From: Paracyclopina nana
Lineage: Eukaryota; Arthropoda; Copepoda; Cyclopoida; Cyclopettidae
Length of the DNA stretch: 64,000 nucleotides
Direction of reading: 5' to 3'
NCBI GenBank assembly: GCA_019096065.1
Contig: JAGUCH010000003.1
Coordinates: 2,480,001-2,544,000 of the forward strand
The notes beneath the pieces are model-generated. The model did no database searches. It saw only the letters and a program-made list of their open reading frames with translations, and was not told where the DNA came from. Shown piece by piece: positions 11,311-22,577 of this stretch. A program made the position numbers and the translations under genes. The first letter of the stretch is position 1; every line of letters begins with the position of its first letter.

Positions 11311-12572
11311 GCATAGGTGGCAAGACATAGCGACATAAACTAATCATGGGTAAAACGAAGGAATGCTAATGCGCTGCAATATCTTAATAAAACTTATTTG
11401 GGAATTCTGGTTGGGCAGCTATTTAGTGTAAGGGGCTCCACTGGTTAAAGGTTAATCGGAGAAAAGCTATTTAGTATGGGTATCTTTATTTGGTGTAAGG
11501 CTTGTTGGAAAAAGGCCATTAGGCCAAAGGCTAAATAGGTGACAGCCTACCAAATACAAAGGCTAAATTGAGAATGATATTAGAGTCGAAAAACGTTCAA
11601 TGAAAACTAGTAGGATCGTTTTAGTTAGACACCTTACTAAACTTCTAAGTGTAGCATGGTCGAAGCTAGCATGCATGCTCGACTGCACCATACTACACTG
11701 GTTAATCGTAGTATCGTACCATATGTTCTATAAAGATTTTTTTTGCTGATAACTATTAGCTCCACGTAAAAAATAATTACGTTTTTGGTCAGCTCTTGAT
11801 AAAGGCCTCTGAAATCATCATAATATTTTCGAACTAGGATCAACTGTGAAAGCTCCTAGGACAATCTCACGCAGCCTATCAAGGGAAAGCACGATAGTCG
11901 ATCCAACGACGACCGCCCGATGTTTCACATGTTAACTTGCCAAACATTATCACTCAAAAACATGCTGATAGCTTTTTACCAATCTAGCCTTTTACCATTT
12001 TGCCTTTTACTAATATAAGCCTTTTCCCCAATTACCCTTACACCAATTAGCCTATGGCCGATTAGCCTTTAAACACTAAATCCGTTCGATGAACTCAAAG
12101 ATGTAGGCTAAAAGAATATGGCTGGAATTGTATTTTTAAAATTGCATAATGGTTCTGATTTCACTAGAAGGTCTTATCAAGCATTTCATTAATGAAATGT
12201 GGCGATGTGTTTAACATGCCTGATCAATTCCAATTTTCTAGCTAATTGAGCTACATGGTCTAAATAGCCAGAAAAGAACAGCTCAAACGGACAGATAAAT
12301 GTTTTTGAAAAATATTGCTTGGCTGAGCAAACGGAACGGTATAGCGTCATCAACCAGAACTTTGGTAACACCCGTGATATTTTCTTTATTCCACCGTTCC
12401 TCGAAACGAAGGCCACTAAAATAATTTAACGAAGACTTCAACTTAGAGCACCATTATTTGCGAATTCGTATCTTGACGCAGCGGTACAATGCAATTTTTA
12501 CGAAATTGAGGGTAAATACGTACATTTTTCGAGGACGTGCAAGCAAATTGCTAATGAAGGTATGGTGAGTAG

Positions 12573-12788
12573 TAGTTCAACTGTATTATAAGAGAGAGCG
12601 GCAATCTTGGGTAGCTGAGATCAATGCGAGCCCTCCAAAATTTGCGAAGGTCGAACTTATTTACTTGGCGAGGTGGAGTGACAGATTTCCTAAAAATTGC
12701 GCCACCTATGACTTCGACCAGACTTTGCAATCTGCTCAGCAATGTGCGTTGCATGATTGCCGCTCTCTCTTATAATAAAGTTGAACTA
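12573..12788. mobile_element. hAT-type MITE, copy 1
   Basis: A 216-bp element with about 33-bp terminal inverted repeats beginning TAGTTCAACT, followed by attataagagagagcggcaa. A perfect 8-bp direct repeat, gtgagtag, flanks it (12565-12572 and 12789-12796). An 8-bp duplication is the hAT hallmark. A second copy lies at 36474-36692. Confidence 0.85.
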
Positions 12789-12946
12789 GTGAGTAGGCTC
12801 CATTTTATAGTTGAACTCATCACTAATTATCCTTTTCGGCTAGAAGAAAGTGCTATTTCTTCACAAACAACTTCCCACAATTTCTGAGCAAAACAAGACT
12901 CACAAATGCGAGTTTCTAGTTTTACTCAGCAGTCAGCACTGAGCAG

Positions 12947-13394
12947 CAGGGTGACCAGAAAATTTGAGCGGGCTGTAGCCAGATTTCTCTCTAAAATAGC
13001 CACATTTGGCTATCTCAGAAAAAAGACTCAAAATAGCCACAAATTGCCAAAAAATAGCCACATTTTTAGGAATTTTCATGATGATAATAATTATTATGAA
13101 AATTTGATCCAATTTTTGGGATTTTTGTTGCTGAAATCATAAGTGAAATGATGATTTTCACCTTTTTTTTGGTTAGCAAAAGATATAAAAAAGTCTGCCG
13201 TTTTTGCAAATTTAATTTTTTTCCTAACTTTTTTGCAGATTTTCAAGCGTTTATTAAGTAAAAAATATCAAATTTTCGGGCTTTTCTTCAAAAATAGCCA
13301 CAAATGGCTATGCCTATTCGGCCTAAATTTGCGTAGCCACACATGGGTCAAAAATAGCCACTTTGGCTATAAATAGCCACATCTGGTCACCCTG
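12947..13394. mobile_element. hAT-type non-autonomous element with AATAGCCAC subterminal repeats
   Basis: A 448-bp element bounded by CAGGGTGACCAGA and its complement. The 8-bp flanks are ctgagcag (12939-12946) and ctgagaag (13395-13402), a near-perfect target duplication. Copies of aatagccac recur near both ends. There is no coding capacity. The CAGGGTG end is typical of hAT elements. Confidence 0.8.
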
Positions 13395-13713
13395 CTGAGA
13401 AGTGAGCACTCTTTTCATTGCAGATGCTCAGCAATCTGTAAACCTTTATCACTTGTTTAGAGGGCTTGACTCAGTTTTCGACCTGTTCAAGTAATGTCAA
13501 CAACGAAAGTGAAAGTTGCGATTTGACGGAAAATTCAAAACCATATTTTTGCTTACTTCATGTCATCAGTCTCTGTTGATTCGGAATTATCATATCCCAA
13601 AAAAGTCAAGACAGGTTCAAAGCCATAAACCAAGTTTTCGTGCAATTGGAAGTCACCTCCGACCTCCGTAAGGAGACGTCATTTTACTTGCTGACACGTG
13701 TCAAAAAACAAGA

Positions 13714-14274
13714 ATGGTTGATGCAGCCACGAAAGCAGCCGTTGGCAAGATCCCAACGCTAAAAACCAATGCTGGACCTCGAGATAAGGATGCTTGGGTC
13801 ACCAGGCTCAAGGAGGAATACATGAGCTTGATCCAATATGTTCAGAACAACAAAGAGTCGGATTCGGATTGGTTCAGGTTCGGGATTTTTTGCACAATTT
13901 TTGTAGCTTCGATTTACGCCTTCAATTCTAGATTAGAATCAAACAAAGAAGGAACAAGATGGTTTGGCAAGTGTTGGCACATACATGACTTGAAGAAATA
14001 TGAATTTGATGTGGAATTTGACATACCTGTCACCTACCCCATGACAGCTCCCGAAATTGCACTACCCGAGCTGGATGGAAAAACTGCCAAAATGTATCGA
14101 GGTGGCAAGATTTGCCTAACCGATCATTTTAAGCCGTTGTGGGGCAAAAACGCTCCTAGGTTTGGCATTGCACATGCCATGGCTCTTGGTCTTGGACCCT
14201 GGCTGGCTGTGGAAATTCCAGAAATGATTGAAAAAGGTGTTGTCACATACAAGGAGAAAAGTGATGCCAAATAA
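13714..14274 (+). CDS. UFC1: UFM1-conjugating enzyme 1 (E2)
   Basis: This is the E2 enzyme that accepts UFM1 from UBA5 and passes it on with the UFL1 ligase, in cytosol and at the ER. The translation follows human UFC1 almost residue for residue: [46 protein letters not shown] with the catalytic Cys, and [19 protein letters not shown]. The frame is open throughout, but 13878-13931 (54 bp, gt...ag) inserts 18 residues not found in the family between DWFR and LESNKEG. Removing it gives exons 13714-13877 and 13932-14274 and 168 aa, against 167 in human. A polyadenylation-type AATAAA overlaps the stop codon. The gene converges with the Bcl-2 family gene. Confidence 0.96.
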   Translation: MVDAATKAAVGKIPTLKTNAGPRDKDAWVTRLKEEYMSLIQYVQNNKESDSDWFRFGIFCTIFVASIYAFNSRLESNKEGTRWFGKCWHIHDLKKYEFDVEFDIPVTYPMTAPEIALPELDGKTAKMYRGGKICLTDHFKPLWGKNAPRFGIAHAMALGLGPWLAVEIPEMIEKGVVTYKEKSDAK

Positions 14275-14469
14275 ATTGTCTTCTTACTTACAATAGTTTT
14301 ATTTATTTCCGTGTCATTTTGTGTTTTGAGATTCATCATTCCAATCTTACTTATTTATAAAAACGTGCATAAAAATATCGAATTTGTTTTGGCTGACTAG
14401 AAAGGATCTGTAAAAGAGTGTAAATGCTGATCACAAGAAGATGATGAAAATGTTACAGATGTAAACTTC

Positions 14470-16113
14470 TCAGGAAGATCTTTGAAAGGCAAGCAAGGTT
14501 GCAATGGCAGTTAATCCAACACCAGTGAACACCAAAGATCTCCATAGCTTGCCTTCATAGTCATGCTCCATTGGGAAAGCCACGCATAATGTAGCCTAGC
14601 ACAAAAAGTTCATTCATCAACTCTCTTAGACAAAAATTAAAATATTTTGAAGTCTCACCCATCCACCATGTTCTCTAAGGAACGGAGTCAGCTTTTCCAC
14701 AGCATGATGTGCCAGCAATGCAGCTATGTCAATGATCAGCTCTTCCATGCCATAGTCTGCACAATACTTGGCCAACTTGGCCCCAAAAGCAAAAAAGGTA
14801 ATAATTCTGCTCCAAGTGATTTGGTTCTGAGGGAAAATCTCATCTGACAGCTCAGCGAAGCCAGTTTGCAAATCCGTTCTTCTATCCAAGTTGATTCTGC
14901 TCATCAGTGCATTCATTGTTATAGAGTGTTTGTGCAAAATCTTTTGCACTAAATGCCTCAAGCATTTGACCACATCATCATCATATTGGGAAGGTGATCG
15001 TTTCCCCAGATTGAAGTAGATAATGTCAAAGGCCAACTTTTCAGTTTCACAAGTCAATGGGTCCTTTGCTGTTTGAGTGCTTTTATCACGTTTAGCCTGG
15101 AAAAATGCAAGCAACTTAAAAATGATATATCAAGCAACAGATGAATACTTATTATAAATGTCATACTACATGAATTCATAACATACTAACTAAAGAGGAA
15201 ATAGATATACAGAGCTAGAGGATTAGCAAATTGAGCCTCAAGTAATTTGAACACAGTTTGCTGAGACAAAAGCTGCTGAGACAGAAGCAGCTGAATTCGA
15301 AGCTGGGAATTTAGATTGACAAATGTTCCTCTTATAGTGATCAGATGTAAGAAGTTAGGTCCAAGAAAGTTAAGCCAGACAAAAAAAAAGAGGCTGCAGC
15401 TAGCTGCTAGAGCGGAGAATCCCAGATGCTTAAGGCAAAGAAGCTGAGATTGATGAATAATAAAGTATCATGAAAGTGATTGAGAGGGCCATGACTGAGC
15501 AGCTGAGTCCATCAGATTTAGGAACTGACAAAAATGAGGCAAAGACAATAGCTGAGAATGCTGAAACAACGAGATAAAACAACTGAGGTTGAAGAGGGAT
15601 GATGCAAGAAAACTGAGAGTTGTGATAAAGCAAAAATAGACTCAAATATACATGTGACAACAGGATTAAAATTATGAGATTGAGAGTCCTGAGACAAAGA
15701 GCAAACGGAAGAGAAAATTATAAGGTGGCAAGAATAAAAGTAAAAAACTAAGAGAAAAAAGAAAGTTTAATAGAAATAAACTAAGACCGGACATTCTGCA
15801 CTGAGAATGATGAATCAACAGGACTCTCAGAGTGAGACTTGCTGAACCGCAGATAAGAGACGGTACATACAGGTAGAATGCTTACACTTACTGTAGAGAA
15901 TAGCCTGGAAAGTGTGGCAATGACTCCGTTACTTTCATTGTTGTCTTCGGAAGAATTTTCCAAAAGGTTGCCGATACTTTCTTGATCAGTTTGTTGAGAA
16001 TAACCCGCAGAAGCCTCTGTCTGCGTGGACTCTTCCAAAACTTGCCGCATTATTCGAGGATTTCTGGATAAAAAGTGGCAGTTTTCTATGTATCCATCAT
16101 TGCTTGGAGGCAT
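14470..16113 (-). CDS. Bcl-2 family apoptosis regulator
   Basis: Exons in gene order: 16113-15892, 15096-14659, 14595-14470; phases close, 261 aa. Residues 1-74 are a polar, probably disordered leader. The Bcl-2 fold follows: BH1-like NQITWSRIITFFAFGAKLA, BH2-like REHGGW, and a C-terminal membrane anchor (LVFTGVGLTAIATLLAF) ending QRSS. The alpha-2 BH3 position, aligned with Mcl-1, reads LRHLVQKI and lacks the usual Gly-Asp pair. Family members act at the outer mitochondrial membrane. Whether this one protects or kills cannot be told from sequence alone, but the BH1/BH2 form and the weak BH3 favour a protective, Mcl-1/Buffy-like type. The 795-bp intron 15097-15891 is low complexity with many gctgagac-like stretches. 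Confidence 0.88.
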
Positions 16114-16739
16114 TCTCGTTTTTTCACACTCTTTATGCGTCCTTTACTCCAATGACGGATCTTATTTGCCCAGTCTCCAACAAATACTATTAGATGCCTC
16201 TTATACCATTTCAGAGAATAATTGTATTTCAAAAGTTCTCTCTCCAACATACGTTAAGCTTTTTCATCAAAGAAATTCTCCTAATTGGAAGCTTTAATTC
16301 CATTTTGCAAACTACCATCGAAGACAGATTAGCCTTAAAATTCTTGTCGCCAAGCGCACATGTTTATCCAACACATTCCTGAGGAATGTACACAAAGACA
16401 ATTCCGACAAGACGAGCGCAACTTCGAAGCACTGAAATTCACTGAACCTTATCAAAAATCAATTTCTGCTTGCAGTTTTTCTTATGTCTGGATTCAATAT
16501 AATATTCATAGTATAATGTGATCATCTTTCTGAATTGTACTTTTTTCATCAAAGTAACAAAGGTGTAAGTCGCAAAAGTTCGTCAAATGACCAGTTGTTT
16601 TTTTTTACTTCTCTCTTGGCTGAAGCCACACTCAACTGATAGGTTGGGTGCCATGAATTGATGTAAACAAAAAGCAAAATAGTCAAATAGAAAAAACTTT
16701 TCGAACAGAACACTCAAGTAGTTAATTGGATTTCCGAAA

Positions 16740-17382
16740 ATGGATGGGGCTTCGGGAAATAGCAACAATTTGATAAGCCAGTTTGAGAGGTGAGACATAT
16801 GTCGAATAAAATCTATTTTCTACTATCTAATAGTTTCGTCTCTTTAGAGCTTATGCCGATTGCATGGCCACTTTGACTGAAGAAGACACTATGTTTGACA
16901 ACTCAGATGAAACCTTGAAGGCAGACATTGATACCAAGATCGCCAAATTCACAGACATTGCTCGTCAAGTTGAAACGTTTTTCTTGCAAAAGCAGTTCCT
17001 TTTGCATGCCCACAAACCAGAACTGCACCTTAAAGACGAATCGACAGAAATTCGGCAAGAGATCGCCAGAAAAGACGAGCTCATTCGCAAGCACAACGAA
17101 AGGCTGTCCACATGGCTGAAAATGTTGCAAGACGTGCAGCAGCAGCAAAAATCTGCAGTTGGGCCTAACCTACCAATGGCATCGCCGTCAGCAAGCGTGG
17201 CACCTGCCTCGCCTCGACCAGTTGGCCCAAGAGGTGCAGGTCCTGCTGGAACTAATTTCCCTGGAAATCAGTACCGAGTGGGCATGCCAGGATCCCCTAG
17301 CACTCCGATGTCCTCTGCTGCTGGACCTCTTGCCTACTTAGAAAAAACCACCACCAGTATTGGAGGATCTACTCCACGATGA
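16740..17382 (+). CDS. MED28: Mediator complex subunit 28
   Basis: Exons 16740-16789 and 16848-17382, split by a 58-bp intron, give 194 aa. This is a subunit of the Mediator head region, which links activators to RNA polymerase II. The family core is clear: SQFERAYADCMATLT, then the helix DIARQVETFFLQKQFLL, then KDELIRKHNERLSTWLKML and a DVQQQQ coiled coil at about residues 60-120. The C-terminal about 70 residues are rich in Pro, Ser, Ala and Gly and look disordered. The start in exon 1 (MDGASGNSNN) is supported by the phase and by alignment to the fly protein. Its promoter region (16114-16739) is shared, divergently, with the Bcl-2 family gene. Confidence 0.93.
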
Positions 17383-17562
17383 ATTAAATTCTTGCAAAAA
17401 TGAATGATTCCGCTAACTCATTTTTCTTATCATTTGATAAAAGTTGTGTATTCAGCTAGATTGAAAAAAGTATTTTCTGTGAGTGATGATGTATGCTCTG
17501 CCCGTTTAGTAAGTAAATAACAGGATTGCTTATCTCGCCCAGGGATCTTGACAACAGCAAAC

Positions 17563-18159
17563 ATGGAGGCACTGGTGAAGCTCAACAGTACCAGAGTGGG
17601 TAGGGACAAAATATTCAGAGCTTTGCAGTACGCATTGAAAGCTGCCAATAATTGCCAACAGACCAGCCAAACATCGAAAGACCTCGAAAAGACAATAGGT
17701 TCTTTCAGGAAGCTTTTGAGGCTGGGTACTTTTATTGATGCTCTTTTGAGCGCGAGACAATCCATAACGCATCCTGACCTCTTCACCAGAGTGACAGTCA
17801 CCCTTTCTCGCATAGCCATTGCCATGTACCTTTTCGGTGATCACATAGTTTGGTTGCATAATAACAATGTCATAAACGTGGCGGATGTGAAAAGGTGGCA
17901 AAGCTTCTCAGATAAATCCTGGCTATATTCCATTGTGCTCAACCTAGTCAGGGACTACAAGGCTTTGAAAGCCTGCAAAAGCCGTACAGTTCCTCCAGCT
18001 TTGATGGTGGACACTGTAAGTAACATACTCGACTTTTGGCTGCCCTATTCAGCATTGGGACACGTGAACATGCACCCTGGACTCACTGGTGCGCTCGGGG
18101 TGATGTCGAGTGTTTTGTCAGCTTTACCCCTCATCAAGCCGGACTATTTCAAGTTTTGA
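17563..18159 (+). CDS. PEX11: peroxisomal membrane protein 11
   Basis: A single exon of 198 aa. The PEX11 family drives peroxisome elongation and division. The frame shows the family pattern: an N-terminal amphipathic region (TRVGRDKIFRALQYALKAA), KTIGSFRKLLRLGTFIDAL, then YLFGDHIVWLHN, and a C-terminal region with NILDFWLPYSALG and a hydrophobic stretch GALGVMSSVLSALPLI. The ATG at 17563 is used because nothing upstream in frame is an ATG. It follows MED28 by about 180 bp on the same strand. Two overlapping AATAAA signals lie at 18178-18187. It resembles the PEX11A/B type more than PEX11G. Confidence 0.9.
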   Translation: MEALVKLNSTRVGRDKIFRALQYALKAANNCQQTSQTSKDLEKTIGSFRKLLRLGTFIDALLSARQSITHPDLFTRVTVTLSRIAIAMYLFGDHIVWLHNNNVINVADVKRWQSFSDKSWLYSIVLNLVRDYKALKACKSRTVPPALMVDTVSNILDFWLPYSALGHVNMHPGLTGALGVMSSVLSALPLIKPDYFKF

Positions 18160-18177
18160 TTGTCCTACAAACCTGTG

Positions 18178-18187
18178 AATAAATAAA
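18178..18187 (+). terminator. polyadenylation signals of PEX11
   Basis: Two overlapping AATAAA hexamers lie 18 bases after the PEX11 stop codon. The stretch 18188-18755 beyond them holds AT-rich non-coding sequence, probably the 3' UTR of the convergent gene. Confidence 0.7.
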
Positions 18188-18755
18188 ATTCATAGAAAGG
18201 TATCAAGAGTCTCTACATTTAATGTAAGGAAGCAGTATTTATTGTAGCAAGGATACACTTTATGCAAACATAGAACAAGTGTGTTAAGGTGATGTTGTGG
18301 GGTTGCTTACGTGAGCAGCTACGCATCAGACAAATCTTATGTAATGTTACTATTTACACCTTAGGGTATATAAAATTATCTCAATTTTTTCACAGAAGTA
18401 AAAATAATGCATCATAGGAAAATGAGGGCGATAGGTAGAAAGGGAAAAAATAGTTGGTGGATTATTTGACAAATCTGGATGCAAGTCACGCAGGTACTAG
18501 AGATCTTCATATCGGATACACAATCCAATAGAACAGTTTATAGTATGTAGGTAGCTGTCTATGTGCACATTTCAGAACTCATTCAAAACTTGAGTGCTTA
18601 ACTCAGATGTGGTAACAAATTCTTGTGTAGTTTGGTAGGCACTTTCAAACGGGTGGACCAAGCGAAAGTCTTCAGTCTTCTGATTACGCATAGTAGATAC
18701 TATAAAAAATATAGCCTTTAGTGGTAGATGTACAAAAGTGGGCTGTTGTTGAGAT

Positions 18756-19355
18756 TCAAGAGGGAGTGGAATAATGATGCACTCTTTTCCTCGGATTGTT
18801 CAATAGCTGGTGCTGAGGCTGCTGCTGACGTTGAAATTGCCCATAGTCATCAATGGGCTCTGTTTTAGGCTGAACTGTGCACACAGCCAAGATACATTTG
18901 GCTGTCAGGTCTTTTCCGCACTGTCTGCACTTGGCATCATCCCCACATGTCTGCATGAGACATTTGGAGGTCAGCTCATTGCCACATCTGTGGCACTTGA
19001 CAGGCTGAGTGGGCAACTTAGGAGGCTGCGTCAAAGCTTCATGCAGCCTTGAGTGGTACACAGGACCAGTCGACATTGGCCTCAATGTGGTGAAACTGGG
19101 GATCGGAGACGCTGAGGTGGTTGACAGGTTTTCCGAGTCGGCCAATTCGATTAGATCGTCAATGAAAATGTCACTTTCTCCGGTCGAAGCGTTGATCGAG
19201 AAACCGGAAGAATCGAGCTCCGAGTTGGGAGACAAATTGTTGTTCGTTGTGGCCACCGTGCTGTATTCTTTCCAGCCTCTGCTGCTGTTGTAAAATTCGA
19301 GGTCGTAAGACCCGAAGTCTGGAGTGCCACAGTGTGGCCTCACATTTTCCATCAT
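18756..19355 (-). CDS. uncharacterised protein with twin CxxC repeats
   Basis: A 199-aa single-exon reading frame that I cannot assign to a known family. Residues 1-100 are acidic and Ser/Thr-rich (SDIFIDDLIELADSENLS). Residues about 120-165 hold two back-to-back copies of the pattern KCxxCGxxLTxKCxxxxC (first KCHRCGNELTSKC, then KCRQCGKDLTAKC), which could bind two metal ions. The tail is Gln-rich and ends in the basic PRKRVHHYSTPS. An acidic region plus a metal-binding module and basic tail is compatible with a transcriptional adaptor, but this is inference. The start is the ATG at 19355. A splice-acceptor-like ctcag lies ten bases upstream, so a 5' exon is possible. Confidence 0.6.
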   Translation of the reverse strand: MMENVRPHCGTPDFGSYDLEFYNSSRGWKEYSTVATTNNNLSPNSELDSSGFSINASTGESDIFIDDLIELADSENLSTTSASPIPSFTTLRPMSTGPVYHSRLHEALTQPPKLPTQPVKCHRCGNELTSKCLMQTCGDDAKCRQCGKDLTAKCILAVCTVQPKTEPIDDYGQFQRQQQPQHQLLNNPRKRVHHYSTPS

Positions 19356-20400
19356 AACTTTCAACTGAGGAGCTATTTCACAATGCTTTGTCGGATGATG
19401 TCACGTGTTGGCTGTCGATAGTTTACTTAAAATTGAAACTGGAAACTTCTTTGACCAAGGTCAAGCGAGGAAATCTCAAGGAGGCCCAGCTCGACTAACC
19501 AGTCCACGATCGCGAAGAAGCAGATTCAAATCTTGTTTGTGCTGTTGTTGTTCAGTGTCAAGCATGGGGAATTTCATCATTGAATGTCCGCGCTTTGCCC
19601 AAGTCAGTCACCCTGACAGTGCCTCAATTCCCGCGAACACTGCCGAATCTGGAAGATTTAGCAGGAAAATGACGTCTTGGAGGGCTGTCACGGTTACTAA
19701 AGATGATCAATTCTTTTCTGCGCACTCAAATGGCGGAATTGCGTAGTAACACAAACAGAAAACCAGAGGGGGGATGATCAACTGCGAAGGTGCATGGTCG
19801 ACCAGAAAGTGATCTCAAGTTCATAAGGCTCAAGGTCAACAATTTTTTTCACTCGTGTCAATTAGCGGAAACGTGACATTTTCTAAACATGACTTACTTT
19901 TAACTGCGAGCAATTTTGGGATTGTAATGTAAATTGTATTTTCCGTCGAACCCCAGGCGGGAACCCTCAACTTTTGGCCCCGTTGGCCGATTGGCTGGGC
20001 TGGCTATACATTTTGGACTGTAGTACAGGACATACACGTCAGATGTCGCTACTAATAAATGAAAACATTTTCCAGACATAACTGACGCCACACCAATTAA
20101 TTTGAAACGAGCCTATATTTTTTAGGCAACAAATTTTCATTTGTATCTCAGAATGGTTCATAATCCAAAAAAACCCCCAAAAAATATCTGATAATCTCTG
20201 CAAATACTTTCATCACTGAATATTATTGGTCATGCAATTTAGGGATAAATCGATTTCAGGGTGAATGCTTAATTGAGAGAAACAGCTTGACTTAATCTGA
20301 TCACGCAAGACGACGTAAACAAAGACAACGGCACAGCAGCGGTACTAATGAAGATCTTCTGATTGATGGCCAACTTCGCCTGTCATTCTCAATAAATGAC

Positions 20401-22252
20401 ATGTCCGAAAAGCACAACTTCAAGGAGACCATTCTGAACATTCCGCAGCCGACGACATCATGTACGACACCATCAGCAGCAAGCCGGTCATCATTAGTCG
20501 CTACTCCCACGTCCTCCAGAGCCACACCGACGGCTCCGGCCTCAGAGGCTTCCGAGGACTTGGACCCGTCCGAGGCCGAAGAATGTGAGGACGGAATCGG
20601 TGAATTCGACGATGGCCGCTCCGGCAAAATCACTCTTGGCGTGCTCATTCAAGATGGTGTCATTGAGGCTGGAGAAGGTGTGATGGCTGTGGACTATTTG
20701 GGTCAGACTTTCAAGGGTGATTTGATGCCCAATGGCAAAATTAAAAGCCAAGAAACGGGGCTAGTTTTCAACAATCCATCTGCTTGGGCGATTTATTGCA
20801 AGAAAATTGTCAATCCTTCCAAAAAATCAGGCTGTGGAGAAAGTAAGTTACACCCTTCCCCCAACACAATGTTCCATTTTAATTCATATTCTTCTATGAC
20901 CAGGATGGGCAAGTGTAAAGTACAAAGGCCGCAAAATGGACCAATTCAAAACGATTTGGGCCAAAATGAAGGCCAAGAAGGAAGCTGACGAAGAGAATGC
21001 GGAGAACAGTGTGAATGACGAAAATATCAGCAACAACAGCGAGACAAATAACCATCATAATGGGAGTGGCAGCTCAAATTCGCATCAGCATCAATTACCC
21101 ATCATACTTAGGCATAATCAGCTTGCCCCCAAGCATCCCTCAGATAAAACTTCGATCCTCATTGACGTCGACTCCTTTCAAACTGTGGGCAAAATCCAAC
21201 CGTTCACTGTTAGCATTTCTTCATCAGCTTTGCTCATCATTGATCTCCACTCTCACATGATCCATGAACCAGTGTGCGGATACCTGGCTGGTCATTGGGA
21301 CCTAAACGCCCACAACTTGGCAATCACTCATACATTTCCCTGCCTGACGTCTCCGGAGGCCAAAGGCGAATCTCCGCAACAAGTAGAGGCCGAAATTTAC
21401 AGCCAGATTTACGGTAGACACTTGTCGTTAGCAGGCTGGTATCGCAGCTGTCCTGGAATGCCAGCCCTGCCAAGCCTGAAAGATTCAGAGACACAACTCG
21501 AGTTTCAACTCAAGCTGTTGGGCAATAGTGATTCAACGTATACGCCCTGCTTAGGTCTTATGGCCTCTCCTTTTACGAGTATGTCAAACGAGTCATCCAT
21601 CTTGACCTACTGGGTCATTCCTCCACCAGACACGATTCCAGTGGAATATGGGCGCCCCATGAAAATGACCTACTCCATAGTCACGGATCCGTGTCTTTCA
21701 GCAGAGATTCTCACGCAAATCACTGTTATTATTCAGTATTACAAAAATCACCCTGAGCGAGTTGACTTCACAGGACAATTCAATTCAGATACAAAATTCA
21801 TCACAAAAATGGGAAGAACTTTGCTGCCTAAATTTCCTCGGGACCAGGATGAGCGACTATGGAGCTACATCAGGAAGCTGATCTTGGGACCTTTGGACTC
21901 AGATGCAGATGATCCTTTGCTCATAAGACCATTGCCTAATGGCGTCAACAATGGCAGCAACTCGAGAAGGAATTCCTCCCGAAGGCAAACTCATGATGAG
22001 GACGAAGAGGAAATTGACGATGATGAAGAGAACGCATTGAAAACCGTGCGAAATGGAAGCTGTGACATGTCCACCCCTCCTGTGCCAACCGAGGATGTGA
22101 TCTCAATGCTGCTACATCGACAGCAACCAGTCAATTCGCAACCGGATAAATCACCTACGACCATTGAAGTAGCTGCAGAAGTCAATCAGGATGACGCCTC
22201 TAAAAGCAAAGATAACAATTCGGATGACAATGAACGAAATGGGCAAAAGTAG
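20401..22252 (+). CDS. MPND: MPN domain-containing protein with RAMA domain (MPND-like)
   Basis: Exons 20401-20842 and 20904-22252 give 596 aa. A Ser/Thr-rich leader is followed by a RAMA domain at about 80-165 (ITLGVLIQDGVIEAGEGVM, YLGQTFKGDLMPNGKI, FNNPSAWAIYCKKIVNPSKK, WASVKYKGRKMDQF), matching vertebrate MPND. An MPN/JAB domain lies at about 215-400 (VCGYLAGHWDLN, GWYRSCPGMPALPSLKD, YWVIPPPD). The JAMM signature should read HSHP but is RSCP, so both zinc-binding His are lost while the later Asp remains. The C-terminal 110 residues are acidic and disordered. Human MPND is nuclear and chromatin-linked. This copy is probably a non-catalytic binding protein. Confidence 0.9.
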
Positions 22253-22478
22253 GACTGATGTCGCCTAATTATGCTAAGTAGCCTCTACTGACTAGGTTTT
22301 AAGGTTTTAAGTGTATTTGATACAGTTTATTCAGTGCTGATGTTAATTACGCTGAGTTTCTATTTCAAGTCTTTTTAGGTGTTCTCATTAGTGTAGTATT
22401 ATTATTTTCACTGACGTGAGAAAATCCCCCTGTGTATTTCTTTTACAATTGGATTATGCTCGAAGATAAAATTGACTC

Positions 22479-22484
22479 AATAAA
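22479..22484 (+). terminator. polyadenylation signal of the MPND-like gene
   Basis: An AATAAA lies 227 bases after the MPND-like stop and only 94 bases before the hexokinase start. The two same-strand genes are therefore very closely packed. Confidence 0.65.
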
Positions 22485-22577
22485 CACAGAGCATTGACAT
22501 ACGGCAAAGCTTCCCCAAACAACTTGAAGACTTAGTGAAAATACTAGTGCAAACTTGTTTCAGAATCCTCGCCCAAG

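Noticed and set aside
16025-16382. Plus-strand frames between the Bcl-2 gene and MED28
   Set aside because: They overlap the Bcl-2 first exon on the other strand and its divergent promoter, and their translations are low in information.
19405-19746. 113-codon plus-strand frame in the divergent promoter region
   Set aside because: No family match or splice support. The region 19356-20400 is better read as promoter and 5' UTR space.
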